The notes beneath the pieces were generated by a model, which was given only the letters and a program-made list of their open reading frames with translations, did not search any database and was not told where the DNA came from. Below are positions 1 through 9,704 of a DNA stretch of 20,895 nucleotides, in pieces (within the stretch, counting starts at the first letter, position 1; each line of letters opens with the position of its first letter). A program made the position numbers and the translations under genes. The stretch comes from Phoronis australis (lineage: Eukaryota > Phoronida > Phoronidae): NCBI GenBank assembly GCA_002633005.1, contig NMRA01000897.1:12077-32971 (forward strand). Reading direction: 5' to 3'.

Positions 1-226
1 ACACACGGGGCTTCAGCATCCACACACTTTTTGTCAGTTAGTTGACCCTGTTGACCGCAATTGTCCACGAATATAGTAACCTTAGGTCTTTTGGGAATTT
101 GTGGCCACCTGTCGAAGACTTGCACCAGGGAAATTAGCAGTAATAAGGCTTAGCGCGACGACGTATTTTGATAAAAATTCCATCTTTTACCAGTTGTTTA
201 CATGCAGACAGCCACGCATGCGCAAT

Positions 227-877
227 TCAATCACCACTAGTACAGCAGCGACACCGCGAGGAGAATTCTCCGAATAGCCCCATTGCTATCTCATGGCTAT
301 GTCCACGTAAATCACCAGGGACGTCAACGTCGAGGCTGTCGCCTGGCCATACCACAGTGGCTGTAGGAGGTGAACGCAGAACGTGCGTTCTACGGACAAG
401 TGTCTGTCTTGACAAAGACTTACAGTGATCATAGCGATATGCATCAACTTCTCCTACACCAACCTGTTTCTTAGCTGGGTGAACGTAGATGTTGTTTCTC
501 ACCATAAATGGGGTAGCAGCAAGGACGTCTACATCAAGTGTCTTAATGACCAGGCCCTCGAAAACCAATTTGTGGCTGTCAAGCTTGAAAGTGATATTGC
601 TTTCGCCGACAACATCGAGTGGGGAGACACCATCAGTTTGGAAAGCATGCTGTGTGTTGGGGACGATAGGTACTGTACCGAGTGATCACGCACAAGATTC
701 GCGAATCATATTTCCTGTAGCACCACAATCGAGAGTGAGTCGTACTGGTTGATCGTGGCGCACAACGTCGATGAAAGGTGACTGGATAATGTGCACTCGG
801 TTGGGCTCCTCGGGTTCACAAATCTCGTTGGGACACTCTGAGAGATGGGGATCATCAACCTCGGAGAAGCGAGCCTT
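227..877 (-). pseudogene. Retroviral-type aspartic protease and following pol segment
   Basis: Minus-strand frame with a protease core: the active-site segment LTLDCGATG (around 715-745) is followed about 70 residues later by the family's DVLAATPFM segment near 515. It continues to a WPGDSLDVDVP stretch near 330, typical of the spacer after the protease in several invertebrate Gypsy pol proteins. The protease would have matured the polyprotein. Two oddities: the usual Ser/Thr after the catalytic Asp is Cys, and a TGA (686-688) interrupts the frame just after the active site. It follows the zinc-knuckle segment with no intergenic gap, consistent with a former Gag-Pol fusion. It is not functional as it stands. 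Nothing recognisable remains between 1 and 226. Confidence 0.65.
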
Positions 878-926
878 CTAGCGTTTGTCTTCTGCGGGTA
901 AGTAGGGACACTGAGACAAGTAGTGA

Positions 927-1865
927 TCAAACTGGGAGCGATGAGTCACGTTTACACAGTGGGCAGGACTTTGCTGGGCTTCGGCGAGTGACCAAGGACG
1001 CCTTGCGAGGAAATGCCCGTAACGCCTTGGCATCTTCGAGTGTTTGTAACTCGTCAAGCAATGGCTGGAGTGCCTGCGAAATTTCTGGTTTGATCGATGC
1101 AAGTGACTTACTTCGGAGTTTGGGACCATATCGCGGTTGGACGAGATGAGGTAAACCTGGGTGAATCAAGCGTAACCAAGTGAGAACTGCCAAACTCTCT
1201 AAGGTCGGAGACATCGCTTCATCGTCTGTGATAAGCACGCCATGATGTAAAATGGTGTTGTCCGAGCCGAGCAAATCGTCTTCGATAAATGACATGAGTC
1301 GCTGATATAGGTCTTCCGGGCGTTCGTCGGGATGGAGGCGGATATCAGAAAAAACAATGAAATGTCCTCCAGATGTCTGAAAGCTGTAATGACTTCTGAT
1401 AGTTTGCCATTTTTCGGTTAGTGAGGTGGACTGTTTGACAATAGCACTACGGGCAATCACAGGACAATAGTTGGCCAATTGGCCTAGCATGAGGTTTAAG
1501 TGGGTTAGTTTCTGACCGGCTGTGCGTCCCCGGGATTCAGGTACAGCGTCTGTATCGTCAACTAAACCTCTCAAGGGGACTTTTTGCCACGTATAATCGG
1601 CTTGCAGAAAGTCCGCAAATTTCGGATCGAGTAATAACACGTAAGTTATATTGTTCTTCCAGTTATCAAACCTGGTGATAGTTTCACGTTCAGTCAAGCA
1701 CCACTGCTTCGGTGCTCTGGGTATGGTTCGATTGCTACTGCCACCACGCCAGTAATAATAAAAGACGACTTGGCTTACATGTACGTCTGTATTTTTATAG
1801 AACAGCGACCGAAACCCAGTAACCAAATAATACGTACGAATAGTACACAAATAATGGCGCAACAA
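927..1865 (-). pseudogene. Gag/capsid-like protein of a Gypsy-type element
   Basis: An open frame of 312 codons. The first roughly 40 residues look unlike a Gag start and may be non-coding carry-through. From about residue 44 (SNRTIPRAPKQW) the sequence matches the type of Gag found in many invertebrate LTR elements, with the aromatic, helix-rich WKNN...LLLDPKFADFL segment. The end shows the first half of a zinc knuckle (CPLCK) and then shifts frame. The matching second half (a QFDHYLSQCPYLP-like stretch) continues in the neighbouring frame at about 880-950. The protein would have formed the particle shell and packaged RNA. There is no ATG at the expected Gag start, so the true start is unclear. 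The family is clear to me; the exact lineage is not. Confidence 0.7.
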
Positions 1866-1903
1866 AGAAACTATTGAAATGCTTCAATGAAACTTTGATC
1901 AAA

Positions 1904-2110
1904 GTGGCGGATCTAGGATATCACAAGGGGGGACCAACATTTTGTCTGTAAACACTTGATCCAAGCACGATTGTAGATGTGCCGAATGGGGGGAGGTCGG
2001 GAGGGGGGTTTGCCGCCCAGGAAATTTTTCTGTTTTTTCCTCTAAAATCAAGAATTTTCCTTGATTCCCGAAGTATAATCCAAGAAAAAAGGCAAAAATA
2101 AAGAAAAATA
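1904..2110. repeat. GGCGGATCTA-headed short repeat (hAT/MITE-like), copy 1
   Basis: Starts with GTGGCGGATCTA (1904-1915), a 12-mer found identically at 19556-19567, followed by a G-rich run and then a T/A-rich body. A related 10-mer heads the repeat at 2996. CAGTGGCGG-type ends resemble terminal repeats of some hAT-superfamily DNA transposons and their non-autonomous derivatives. The far end is not defined; I place it before the tRNA-like sequence starting about 2118. Confidence 0.4.
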
Positions 2111-2117
2111 CGATGAA

Positions 2118-2198
2118 TGTGTCAACCAGCAAACCACGGACTCGAAATCACGATCTTGCTAGTAGAGCGCGCGTGCTTAACCACTGCACCACCACGAT
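2118..2198 (-). repeat. tRNA-derived SINE-like sequence
   Basis: On the minus strand this contains an A-box-like segment (GGTGCAGTGGTTAAG, near 2177-2191) and a B-box-like segment (GATTTCGAGTCC, 2138-2149) about 30 bases downstream, the spacing of an RNA polymerase III internal promoter. The segment between them has a serine/leucine-tRNA flavour. It is too degenerate to fold as a functional tRNA with confidence, and the neighbourhood is repeat-rich, so a tRNA-derived SINE or tRNA pseudogene is the better call. Confidence 0.45.
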
Positions 2199-2199
2199 T

Positions 2200-2800
2200 T
2201 AACTTTTAATTTGAAACTAAGAGACCTACTTATTTATGGTCCACAGCGTTTGCGCGCGAAAACTCCTTCTTTTTGTAATGCTTATTACATGTTTTTTGTG
2301 CAATCAGTTCGTAACATATTTGTTGTATTTAAAATAGTCTTCAATTGCCCAAAAGGCCAAAAGATCAAATCCATTTTTTGTGTTGGCAATATAATGAAGC
2401 GATTGCTTTGGAAATCGTCTTTTAAGTTAAGGTTTGACAAAGAGAGATTTATGAGTTTCTGAGTGATTCACTGAAGCTTCGATTAAAATTGACATCTTAC
2501 CAGCAGCTTCTGTTTTTCACCATCACTCAAATTCCAGTTTCTTTAAAAAATGAAGTAATTTTCTTCATTGCACGGTGGAGCAGACGACGGAAACGGAGTC
2601 GTAGTGCCCAGCGCCACAGCCGGTCGCCTGAGATATCACGGGAGAGCCTATACTTAGCCAAAGTTCTGTTACGATTGCGACGTGTTCCGAATTTGACACT
2701 TGAAATTGGATCTGAGCCAGCCCCAAAAAAACATTAAAACTGCACACATTATAGAACATGCTCCCGATTACATGTAACATGTTGCATGCCCAAATTTATT
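2200..2800. other. Non-coding stretch, nothing recognised
   Basis: AT-rich sequence with only short chance reading frames. An Arg/Ser-rich frame around 2566-2650 looks like an incidental reading and has no flanking splice or start signals that I trust. Confidence 0.4.
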
Positions 2801-2815
2801 TCCTTGTCATTTTAG

Positions 2816-2991
2816 TGTTTATTGTCAGCGGCTAAACCCCTTCCTGGCAACAGTGGAGGTGGAACTCAGTCAGAAGAATCCGAAGATGCTGTCTTTAGCC
2901 ACATCCGTAGCGCTTACCACGATGACGCCCTGTTCGACCAGTCGTATTCTGAGAAATCCGCAGGACACACTCCAGCAAGTACTGGTCTACG
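2816..2991 (+). CDS. Candidate host-gene exon (unidentified)
   Basis: A pyrimidine-rich tract followed by TTTTAG at 2811-2815 looks like a 3' splice site. A second AG lies at 2827-2828. The following frame is open and balanced in composition. It encodes a Ser/Gly/Glu-rich, acidic, hydrophilic peptide (for example GGGTQSEESEDAVF and HIRSAYHDDALFDQ) with third-position G/C preference unlike the surrounding AT-rich DNA. I do not recognise the family. A MITE starts at 2992 and appears to have landed inside or directly after this block. Taking it out would rejoin a short frame that ends before an AATAAA at 3171-3176, so this could be a terminal exon. A CAAGTACT-type donor near 2977 is an alternative end. 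Confidence is modest because the call rests on codon-like composition and one splice-like signal. Confidence 0.35.
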
Positions 2992-3149
2992 CATAGGCGG
3001 ATCTACGGGGTCAAGGGGTGCGGAGCCCCCCTTTTCCCTTGATTTTAGTGATACAGAATCTATAATTTTCAAGTTATTGACTTGCCCCCCTTTCAAAAAC
3101 TTCTTGGTTGACCGTCCCCCACCCTTTAAAAAACCTTGATCCGCCCCAG
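2992..3149. mobile_element. 158-bp MITE with GGCGGATC inverted ends
   Basis: GGCGGATC at 2996-3003 is matched by its exact complement at 3138-3145. Just inside, TCAAGG/CCTTGA continue the symmetry after a small offset. The five bases CTACG flank both sides (2987-2991 and 3150-3154), a likely target-site duplication. The interior carries a G-run/C-run and no gene. A frame on the minus strand gives the GGSAPLDP-type peptide that often turns up in predicted proteins from invertebrate genomes, which fits a dispersed repeat. Transposase class is uncertain: the ends look hAT-like, but a 5-bp duplication is shorter than the usual 8 bp. Confidence 0.5.
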
Positions 3150-3280
3150 CTACGTTTGATCTTGTGTCATAATAAAACTGAATATTGAAAATAGTCCATT
3201 TTCGCTCCAAAACTGCGTTGCAAATGCTCTCCGCGGCATCATTCAGTTGTACCTATACCATGCAAGTCTGACATAATTAA

Positions 3281-3524
3281 CAGTTAAACCTGGGTCTGAC
3301 CCAAGTTAAACATGGTTTAAGATCTTAATACAGGTCTGAAGAATATAGTCCTCGTTGGTGAAATGAAAACTGACTTAGACCAGGACTAAACTGGAGTTAA
3401 ACCAGGTTTTACTAGACCACTGGTTTTAAAGTTAAACCACCTTTGTGAAATTCAGATTATTTTTAAACCTGGTCTAAGTCCAGTTTAAACCATGTTTAAC
3501 TTTAAACTACCTTTATGGAATCAG
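3281..3524. repeat. Nested foldback repeat
   Basis: An 18-base segment at 3303-3320 is exactly complementary to 3485-3502. Inside it a 13-base segment at 3372-3384 is exactly complementary to 3468-3480. The whole block is built from variants of the words TTAAACC, CCTGGTTTAA and GGTCTAAGTC in both orientations. It also contains a direct repeat: TTAAACCACCTTTGTGAAAT (from about 3432) resembles a stretch starting near 3503. It has no coding content. It is probably a non-autonomous foldback element or a decayed tandem repeat. Confidence 0.6.
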
Positions 3525-4320
3525 CTGAAAATGTTTCAAAGCTGAGTACCTTTTTGACTCCTATAACGTGACGTTTTTTGTACTATAAACAGTTTATTGT
3601 CCGTTTTGATTCACATGTCATATGCTGCAATTGTCCCGCATGGTTAGTTAACTAATTCACTTCAGAATACATCCATTCATAGCACTGCAAACTGTATTTA
3701 TTTCTTTATGCCTATGATGAACAAACTTGAACGGAATAAAATATTTTGTCAGTATTGCGCTTGTGTCCCATGATGAACATAAACCGTTCATCAGCTTGCT
3801 TCAGATCGAGGGAGAGTTGTGATGACGAAACTGGCCGTTGATTACAGCGTAATTGTTCGCATGTTCTTCCGACTTGGAGTAAATACAGTTTCGACACCTT
3901 ATTTTTCAATCATAACCTTGTCATATTCATGGAATTCCGGCATCGTTTGTTCGTTATTATTTTAGTACCACGATCGGAGCTGTACGTGCTGTGAATTTGA
4001 ATTCTGCGTTTGCGCCTTTTCAGTAGACTTTTTATCTCGTTTTCTCGGACTTTTTGTTTCTCTGAGGCGGACCTTTTGCCCACTTCGCCAAAAGGGGGTG
4101 GTGGCTCATCCCAGGCCTAACTGAATACTTGACTCTTGTATCGGATTCATTCTCCACTAAAGTGTGCAATTAGAAAAAAATATGTGAAAAAATAAAGTTG
4201 TCAGTATTGCTTAAAAATGCGTTGTTAACCCTTATTACATGGTTAGAAGATGTTATAAGGATCCAAGAAGTACCTACCCCATAACTAATACACGATGCGT
4301 ACTCGAAAAAAAGTTTAAAT
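3525..4320. other. Non-coding stretch with one weak minus-strand frame
   Basis: Mostly AT-rich with no recognised repeat. A minus-strand frame at 3712-3909 gives a hydrophilic peptide (for example LSLDLKQADERF) that could be a fragment of an exon. It has no convincing splice context and I do not recognise it. Confidence 0.3.
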
Positions 4321-4329
4321 GAACGCGCC

Positions 4330-4395
4330 ACTCACGATTCGCACCCGAAGAACCACCGCCATTTTGAACTTGCCGCGAACCCGGAAGTACAATTC
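4330..4395 (-). promoter_or_regulatory. Candidate CpG-rich promoter and first coding exon
   Basis: Read on the minus strand: an ETS-like site (ACTTCCGGGT, complement of 4381-4388 and neighbours), then CAAAATGGCGGTGG, a YY1-like initiator context containing an ATG (4362 to 4360), then nine codons (M-A-V-V-L-R-V-R-I) ending at 4336, followed at once by GTGAGT (4335 to 4330), a strong 5' splice site. ETS plus YY1 plus ATGGCG plus a phase-0 donor within 60 bases is the layout of many metazoan housekeeping-gene starts. The local CpG richness contrasts with the AT-rich flanks. Downstream exons would lie at lower coordinates; none is identified, so the gene may be interrupted or its intron long. Confidence 0.35.
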
Positions 4396-5235
4396 ATTCA
4401 GGAACCCAGGCCGAGAAAACGCCGTCATTGCTTGAGCAGTGCCTGTACTGTTACCAGCAAGCAAACGGGGATAAAATAATCGACAGCGGGCCTTAATTTT
4501 GATAAAATCAAACTACGGACAATTTTATGGAATTTGCTGAAGAAATGTGGCGAATAAATTTTGACAGAAATTATTTTGCCAGACTCGGGACCGCAGCCTA
4601 TCGGACCCGGTGCGGACCGACACCAGACACTGGCGAACGGTAAATGCATGCGGTTGCAAGCTGTTTTGTCGAAGTAAAATGGTCAAATCATAAGTGCTGC
4701 ATATATTCAAGGGTAGTTTCAGACACTTGCATGAAATTACGGGCTGGTTAGTCCTGTGTCACACTGCCGCGGCAGACCTTAGTTAGCCTCAGTCACCAGC
4801 TACCAGTGAAGACTATCGTCAAAATACAGCTTGTTAGTAGGCCCAAGGAGTGTACGAGCATAGGAGAGTTCACTCCGCCATTTTACCATTCGCCGCAATG
4901 GTCGAAACACTAGCGCTCCAAGCGGTGAATAATCAACACTTAGTTTGGCGCACACCCGAACAATGTAAACGCTCATAAATTCATAATTTAATGACATTCA
5001 ACGTGCAATAAAATTACTGTGTGATTGAAAATGGTTAGAATACATAAACTAACATCCACTTACAATAGAATGAGAAAGAAAATGTGTATTTTAATCAATA
5101 TTAAAGTGTATTTGTTTTTATTCTCTTGAAGCTCCCTTCAAAATTCATCATGGTTTTGTTTCATGTTTGAGTTCTTAACACGGCAATTATCGTTCCTTAT
5201 AACAGTTCATACCTCCATGGACTACATAATTTGAA
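4396..5235. other. Non-coding stretch with a second ATGGCG site
   Basis: No gene recognised. On the minus strand AAAATGGCGGAG occurs at about 4873-4884, again YY1-like, but that ATG meets a stop after three codons. An ATG slightly upstream (4889 to 4887) opens a 29-codon frame to 4800 of unknown identity. Confidence 0.25.
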
Positions 5236-5345
5236 TGATTGCCCCTGGGGGTTCAGAGGGGAATTCCCCCCAGGTGCCAGCTAAGGGGGTACCAGGCAAA
5301 AGCCGGCAGGTGGGCGCCAAAAGGGTCCCCCTCCCAGGGGGGGTT
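5236..5345. repeat. G-rich palindromic repeat
   Basis: CCTGGGGG at 5244-5251 pairs with its complement at 5267-5274, and several G4-G7 or C5 runs follow up to 5343. The base composition is unlike the AT-rich surroundings. It resembles a fragment of a dispersed repeat and could form quadruplex or hairpin structures. The family is not recognised. Confidence 0.35.
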
Positions 5346-6385
5346 ACATGGGAGGAGTGCTAAACAGGTAAAAACCAATGGGTATGTATGGCACAAGGAT
5401 GTTGAGCCCTCCCATCGTCACACATTTTGGTTGCTCCCCTGACCATTGACAAACATGTTGCTCCCAGCTCACTGCTGGTTTCATCTCCACCCAACAATTT
5501 CGCATATGTTCCCTATTCAATGCATGAGGCTACTGGCAATGCATACAATTGTTTTGTGCAGTGGGTGTTACACAAGTGAGAAGAAGAAAGCAAGGCAATT
5601 CATCACTGCCACAAAATCGTAATACAATTTTAGAACATTCCATTATTTCTTAGACATGCCAGTATAGGGCTCAATCCCACTCTCCCACTCACCAACAGTA
5701 ACAAGTCAAAATAGCTCACAACTTACAAAATGAAGTAACATTGAGTATATCATCACTCATATCCAGTCAAAGTTCAAAATATCATGACAAAAAAATTAAG
5801 AGGTACTAAACAGCAATCAAAATATTCACTACCCACATAACTTCATACAAAATTGAATTAAAAAGACTTGGATGATAAAACCAAAATTTTATTTTAAATA
5901 CCCACTGTTCCTATTCGTAAATATTTCAGGTAAGTTAAAGCCAGACCACAAGATCATATCTGATACCTAGCCATAACTGGGGCTTAAATTAATCACGATC
6001 TCCAAAAACGTACAAAACAGGCAACACATACACCAACCAATACAACAAGAAAATCTGACCAACCTTGTCACTCTCTATAAATTCACTAGCAAACAACAGC
6101 ACTTTTCGCCAAAGAAATGCGTTATAAATAAAGCTGAAAACTAATTTACTCACAGAGGTGTTTGTCATCGAGAATGATACGGATAGCTTGGGTTTAACAA
6201 AATTTCAGGCTACCACAGAGACTCTGAATGGTCCATCAGTTTCGCTTTAGCTCTCTCCAAGTCACAGGCTAACCATTCATAAAATGTTTCAATCTGATCA
6301 ACCTTAGTAAAATACGAAAACCAGATTTTGCGGACTAATTGTCCTTTCTACACGTGATGTTCCAGTACTTGCTTTGTGAGACGAT
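5346..6385. other. Non-coding AT-rich stretch, nothing recognised
   Basis: No reading frame, splice pair or repeat that I can support. It may be intron of the minus-strand THAP-containing locus that follows. Confidence 0.35.
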
Positions 6386-6387
6386 AA

Positions 6388-6612
6388 TCAGATATGCAAA
6401 AAAAGCCTATTCCAGAGCTGTAATATAATTTCCGGAGAACTTTTTGACATCTTCATTTTTGGTGGATTCAGAACATCAAATATTGTTCGGGCACTGCAGT
6501 CAATACCAGCTTGTTCTTCATTCATGAACATGAACTCCTCGAAGTGATGAGAGCATAACTTGTGGTTCTTGGACAAATAGGTTGCATCTCTATTCATAAG
6601 GTCAGCTCCCAG
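6388..6612 (-). pseudogene. THAP-domain zinc-finger exon fragment
   Basis: The minus-strand frame encodes the second half of a THAP (C2CH) DNA-binding domain: a LSKNHKLCSHHFEE segment gives the conserved Cys and His with the following Phe, then FMFMNEEQ, then TIFDVLNPPK in place of the usual AVPTxF box. The first half of the domain, with the CxxC pair and the conserved Trp, is absent here and would sit in an exon at higher coordinates. A TAA at about 6613-6615 limits this exon, and AG dinucleotides near 6605-6613 are possible acceptors. THAP domains occur in host transcription factors and in P-element-type transposases, so either origin is possible. The AVP of the box is replaced and no strong donor follows, hence a pseudogene or relic call. 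Confidence 0.5.
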
Positions 6613-6619
6613 CGCTTAC

Positions 6620-7785
6620 ACATGAACAGAAATCAATGACTGAGAGACTCTGGAACAAACCTCATACTCACTAGGTTCACAGAAGACTGGTAGCCTGCAC
6701 TAAAGTACACGACACTACAGAATTCCTGTCGCACTGTGATTGTGATGGAGACAAAAGCGTTTTGGTGTCAACTGAAAAAAATCGGACTCAAATGTTGATC
6801 CACGGATATTTTAACAGGGCCGCGCCTCCGCATCATTGACACATAAAATAAAGTTTTCAATGACGCACTGCTTAACTTAATTGGTCCAACTGGCCCATTA
6901 AAATTATGTTCGGATTTTTCACCTTTTCACCGAGACCCACAGATTCGCTAACTTGACTCATGACAGACTTAGTGGCCCTGTGGCTGTGATTGTGCCATGG
7001 CTGTGTCACCAGTCATATTACTCATGGCCATGGGCATGTTTTCCTAAAATTGTCCCTGCGATCGTACAGGTGACATTTTGATTTGGAATTGATGGACTGC
7101 AAGTATCCAAAAAGCTGACGATCACATCGTACGTTCATCATAGTCCTTCCGCCGGCAGCCCGCTTGTACAGTAGGCCTAGCCTACACTGCAGACAACAGA
7201 ACAGTGGCAACGGGACTGTGATCGACTTGTCTAACAACCGTGAACAGAACACACAAAATGAAAGCCAATGTATCATTTTATTGAATAACGGATAATCCTT
7301 ACCTTTCTGGATCCTTAGGAAACCAGAAAAATGACACGTCTGGGGTGGAATTTTTGGGAATGTCTATCTTTTACTATCTTTAAGTATGACAAGTCCAATA
7401 CAACATGTTATCAATTTTTATTCATTAACCCAACATAATAAGTAACTTAAAATGCACAATACTTTACAACATTTAGCATTACAAACACTATTCAACAGGA
7501 ACAGTTTCCATGATATGAAAGTGGACATGCATGTAACTATTACCATGGTGACGGAATAGTGTTTCCTTACACCAGAGTTTGACAAGCATCATTTAAAGAA
7601 ATATGAAGTTGCAAGGAACAAGAATTAGAGGCTTGAAGGTTCACAGTCCAACATAGCTTATTTCTCAAATTAAGATTATTCATATTGTTGACTTGATAAC
7701 CTGAAATAATTCTAATATATCTTATATTTTTGCACAAAAATACCCGAAAATTGAACAAAGTTTCTTTTTTTGTAGCAACGTTTGT
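6620..7785. other. Non-coding stretch, nothing firmly recognised
   Basis: Short frames only. A minus-strand frame at 7022-7276 is Cys-rich at its start but has no family resemblance that I can name. No missing THAP N-terminal half was found by eye. Confidence 0.3.
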
Positions 7786-7808
7786 CAAAATGTATCAACG
7801 TTAAATCT

Positions 7809-7880
7809 TCACAAATTACAAAGTAGCCGATTGAACATGCCTTTCAGTTCAGCAAAAGTCGCCATGTTGTCGGTGCCGCC
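7809..7880 (-). promoter_or_regulatory. Candidate minus-strand gene start
   Basis: On the minus strand GGCGGCACCGACAACATGGCG places an ATG (7865 to 7863) in a good animal initiation context (A at -3, G at +4), in a GC-rich patch. The frame reads M-A-T-F-A-E-L-K-G-M-F-N-R and ends at a TGA (7809-7811). A weak GTAATT donor at 7819 could end the exon before that stop. It may be the first exon of the THAP-type locus further along the same strand, but no joining exon is shown. This is inference from motif context only. Confidence 0.25.
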
Positions 7881-8330
7881 AGAAATGAGACGAAGTCCAA
7901 CGGGAATTGTGAGCACATTTATCACTTAATGAGTAACAACTGCGAGGCTGAAATTTGGTGAACACTGTTAAATCGTGCAGAATAGTAAGTAAAGATATGT
8001 TTAACTAAATTTCACCGTAATCAATAAATCATCAAACTTCGATGTAAAACCCTCAAAAATGCACCGAGTTCTTATAAAAACGTGTTGTTTTATTTCGCTC
8101 TTACGGATTTATTGGTATTTGGACACAACGTAGCCTACAAAGTTCCGAGTCGGCAGGCCAATAACATTCGTAGCAGGAATTTGGGGTCTGTTCGGAGATA
8201 ATTTCGAAGTATTTTCCGTGAGATACAAACAGAAAAACCTAGATCTGTGTTGTTTAGACTTGTGATTTTTTGAGTTCTAAACACACACAAAACGCTTGGC
8301 CACAAGGCCAAACACTGCAGGTCAACTTGA
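7881..8330. other. Non-coding stretch, nothing recognised
   Basis: AT-rich with no supported frame. A small hairpin (TTGGCC...GGCCAA near 8297-8312) lies shortly before the CR1 coding remnant opens, and may be near the truncated 5' end of that element. Confidence 0.3.
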
Positions 8331-9704
8331 ATCCTCGGCCATGAGTCAAAGACCGTTCACACCCTGTCACTGATCCCTGGACTGTACCCGGACTATGATG
8401 AAAAGCATTATGATCCACAACTGAATGCAGTCAACTCAATAACAAACCTCCCCTCTTCAGGGACCTTGAGTAGAGATAATGCAACACACACAAATGCTAC
8501 GGCGTTGAGTAAGGATTACAAACATAACTTTATCTTCACTCACCTTAATATCAGTTACTTTTCCTCAAAATTTGATGAAGTTGCAGAATCTCTCATGTCT
8601 TATGTAGATTTAAGTTTTTATCTGAAACAAAGCTTGGCGAGTCCTTTGCCTCAGCACAATTTTCTGTCCCTAACTATATTACTACATAGAAATGATAGAA
8701 GTAGACATGGTGGTGGTATTTTGTCTTATGCCAGAGGTGACTTGGGACATAAGCGAAGGCAAGACCTGGAATGTACCCACGGAAATGTGGAATGTCTTGT
8801 CCTGGAAGTTGTCATAAAGAGAGATTAGTGGTTCTTCATATGTATGTATAAACCACCGCAAGTGAAAAATGTAGATCTGTTGACATGTATTGATGCTGTC
8901 TTGAGTAGAGTCCAACTAGAGAGTGACACGATCTTTCTCATAGGAGATATGAATGTGAACATGCTTTGTAATAATGCACTAAACGATTTCATGGATGTCT
9001 ATGGTCTAAAAAGTGTTGTCAAGGAGCCTACATGTTTCAAGGGCCCACCCTCTCTACTAGATGTTATCCTAACTAACAAACCTAGAAGACTAGTTCGAAT
9101 CTTGAATTATGATTCGGGTGTAAGTGATTTTCATCATGTTGTTGGTGGTATTGCCAAAGTCCAAATTTCGCAATATCAACCCAGAAAATTTTTTGACCGC
9201 TCCATGAAATCGTTCTCTATAAATGACTACATTAGGGACCTTGAGGTAGCACCCTTTCATGTAGCCAACATTTTTGATGATACTGATGATGCTTTATGGT
9301 TTCATAATGAGCTCCTGAGGCAGGTAATTGACTTTCATGCTCCAATGAAGACCAAGGTCTTAAGGAAGCTTCCTGTCCCTTATATGAATGGCGAACTTAG
9401 AAGAGCCATAAACGTCAAGGGAATGCTCAGACGCCGCTACTTTAAATACAGAAATGCTGAAAACTGGGAGAATTACAGATGCCAGCGAAATCTAGTCACT
9501 AGATTGAAAAGAAAATCCATATGCCAGTATTTCCAAACAAACAGTGACATCAATGACTCATGCAATTCAAAGCTCTTTTGGAACAGATTTAAGCCTTTTG
9601 TTTGTGAAGGAACAGACAGAAATGGGATAACGTTGTATGAAAATGGTCAACTTGTCACGGATGCTGATAAGGTAGCTGAAATCTTTAATAGTTACTTTTT
9701 TTGA
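8331..9704 (+). pseudogene. CR1-like endonuclease domain and inter-domain region
   Basis: One frame read through a TAG at 8826-8828. N-terminal HLNISYFSSKFDE and HRNDRSRHGGGILSY are endonuclease landmarks. MYKPP (from about 8844) and IGDMNVNML (about 8940) hold the metal/phosphate-binding Asp and Asn, and VSDFHHVV (about 9120) is the C-terminal SDxH-type motif. The enzyme would nick target DNA to prime reverse transcription. The frame ends at 9702-9704, immediately after a run of seven T, where a one-base gain shifts the reading frame into the RT segment. There are therefore two independent lesions in this part. Confidence 0.7.

Larger units (their letters stand above)
1..1870 (-). mobile_element. 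Decayed Ty3/Gypsy-like LTR retrotransposon fragment
   Basis: Read on the minus strand, this stretch encodes in order a capsid-like Gag (1865 down to about 927), a Cys/His knuckle segment (about 960-880), an acidic linker and an aspartic protease (about 775-430). After that comes a further pol-type segment to about 227. Gag followed by protease is the Ty3/Gypsy order. The copy is dead: a frameshift lies near 930-960, a TAG at 878-880 and a TGA at 686-688 (minus-strand sense). No reverse transcriptase is visible, because the element leaves the window at position 1. I recognise nothing in 1-226. No LTR can be defined on the upstream side near 1870, where a different repeat begins at 1904. Family assignment rests on recalled protein similarity to invertebrate Gag/protease sequences; the lineage within Ty3/Gypsy is not determined. 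Confidence 0.7.

Noticed and set aside
2118-2198. Functional tRNA gene
   Set aside because: Only the promoter boxes are recognisable; arms do not pair convincingly and it lies among repeats.
2566-2650. Arg/Ser-rich frame resembling an SR protein
   Set aside because: Too short, no splice or start context, and composition alone can produce it.
3303-3502. CRISPR-like array
   Set aside because: Repeats are inverted, variable and lack uniform spacers, in a eukaryotic context.
5239-5442. 67-codon ORF over the G-rich repeat
   Set aside because: A product of repeat composition, with no domain and no transcript-like signals.
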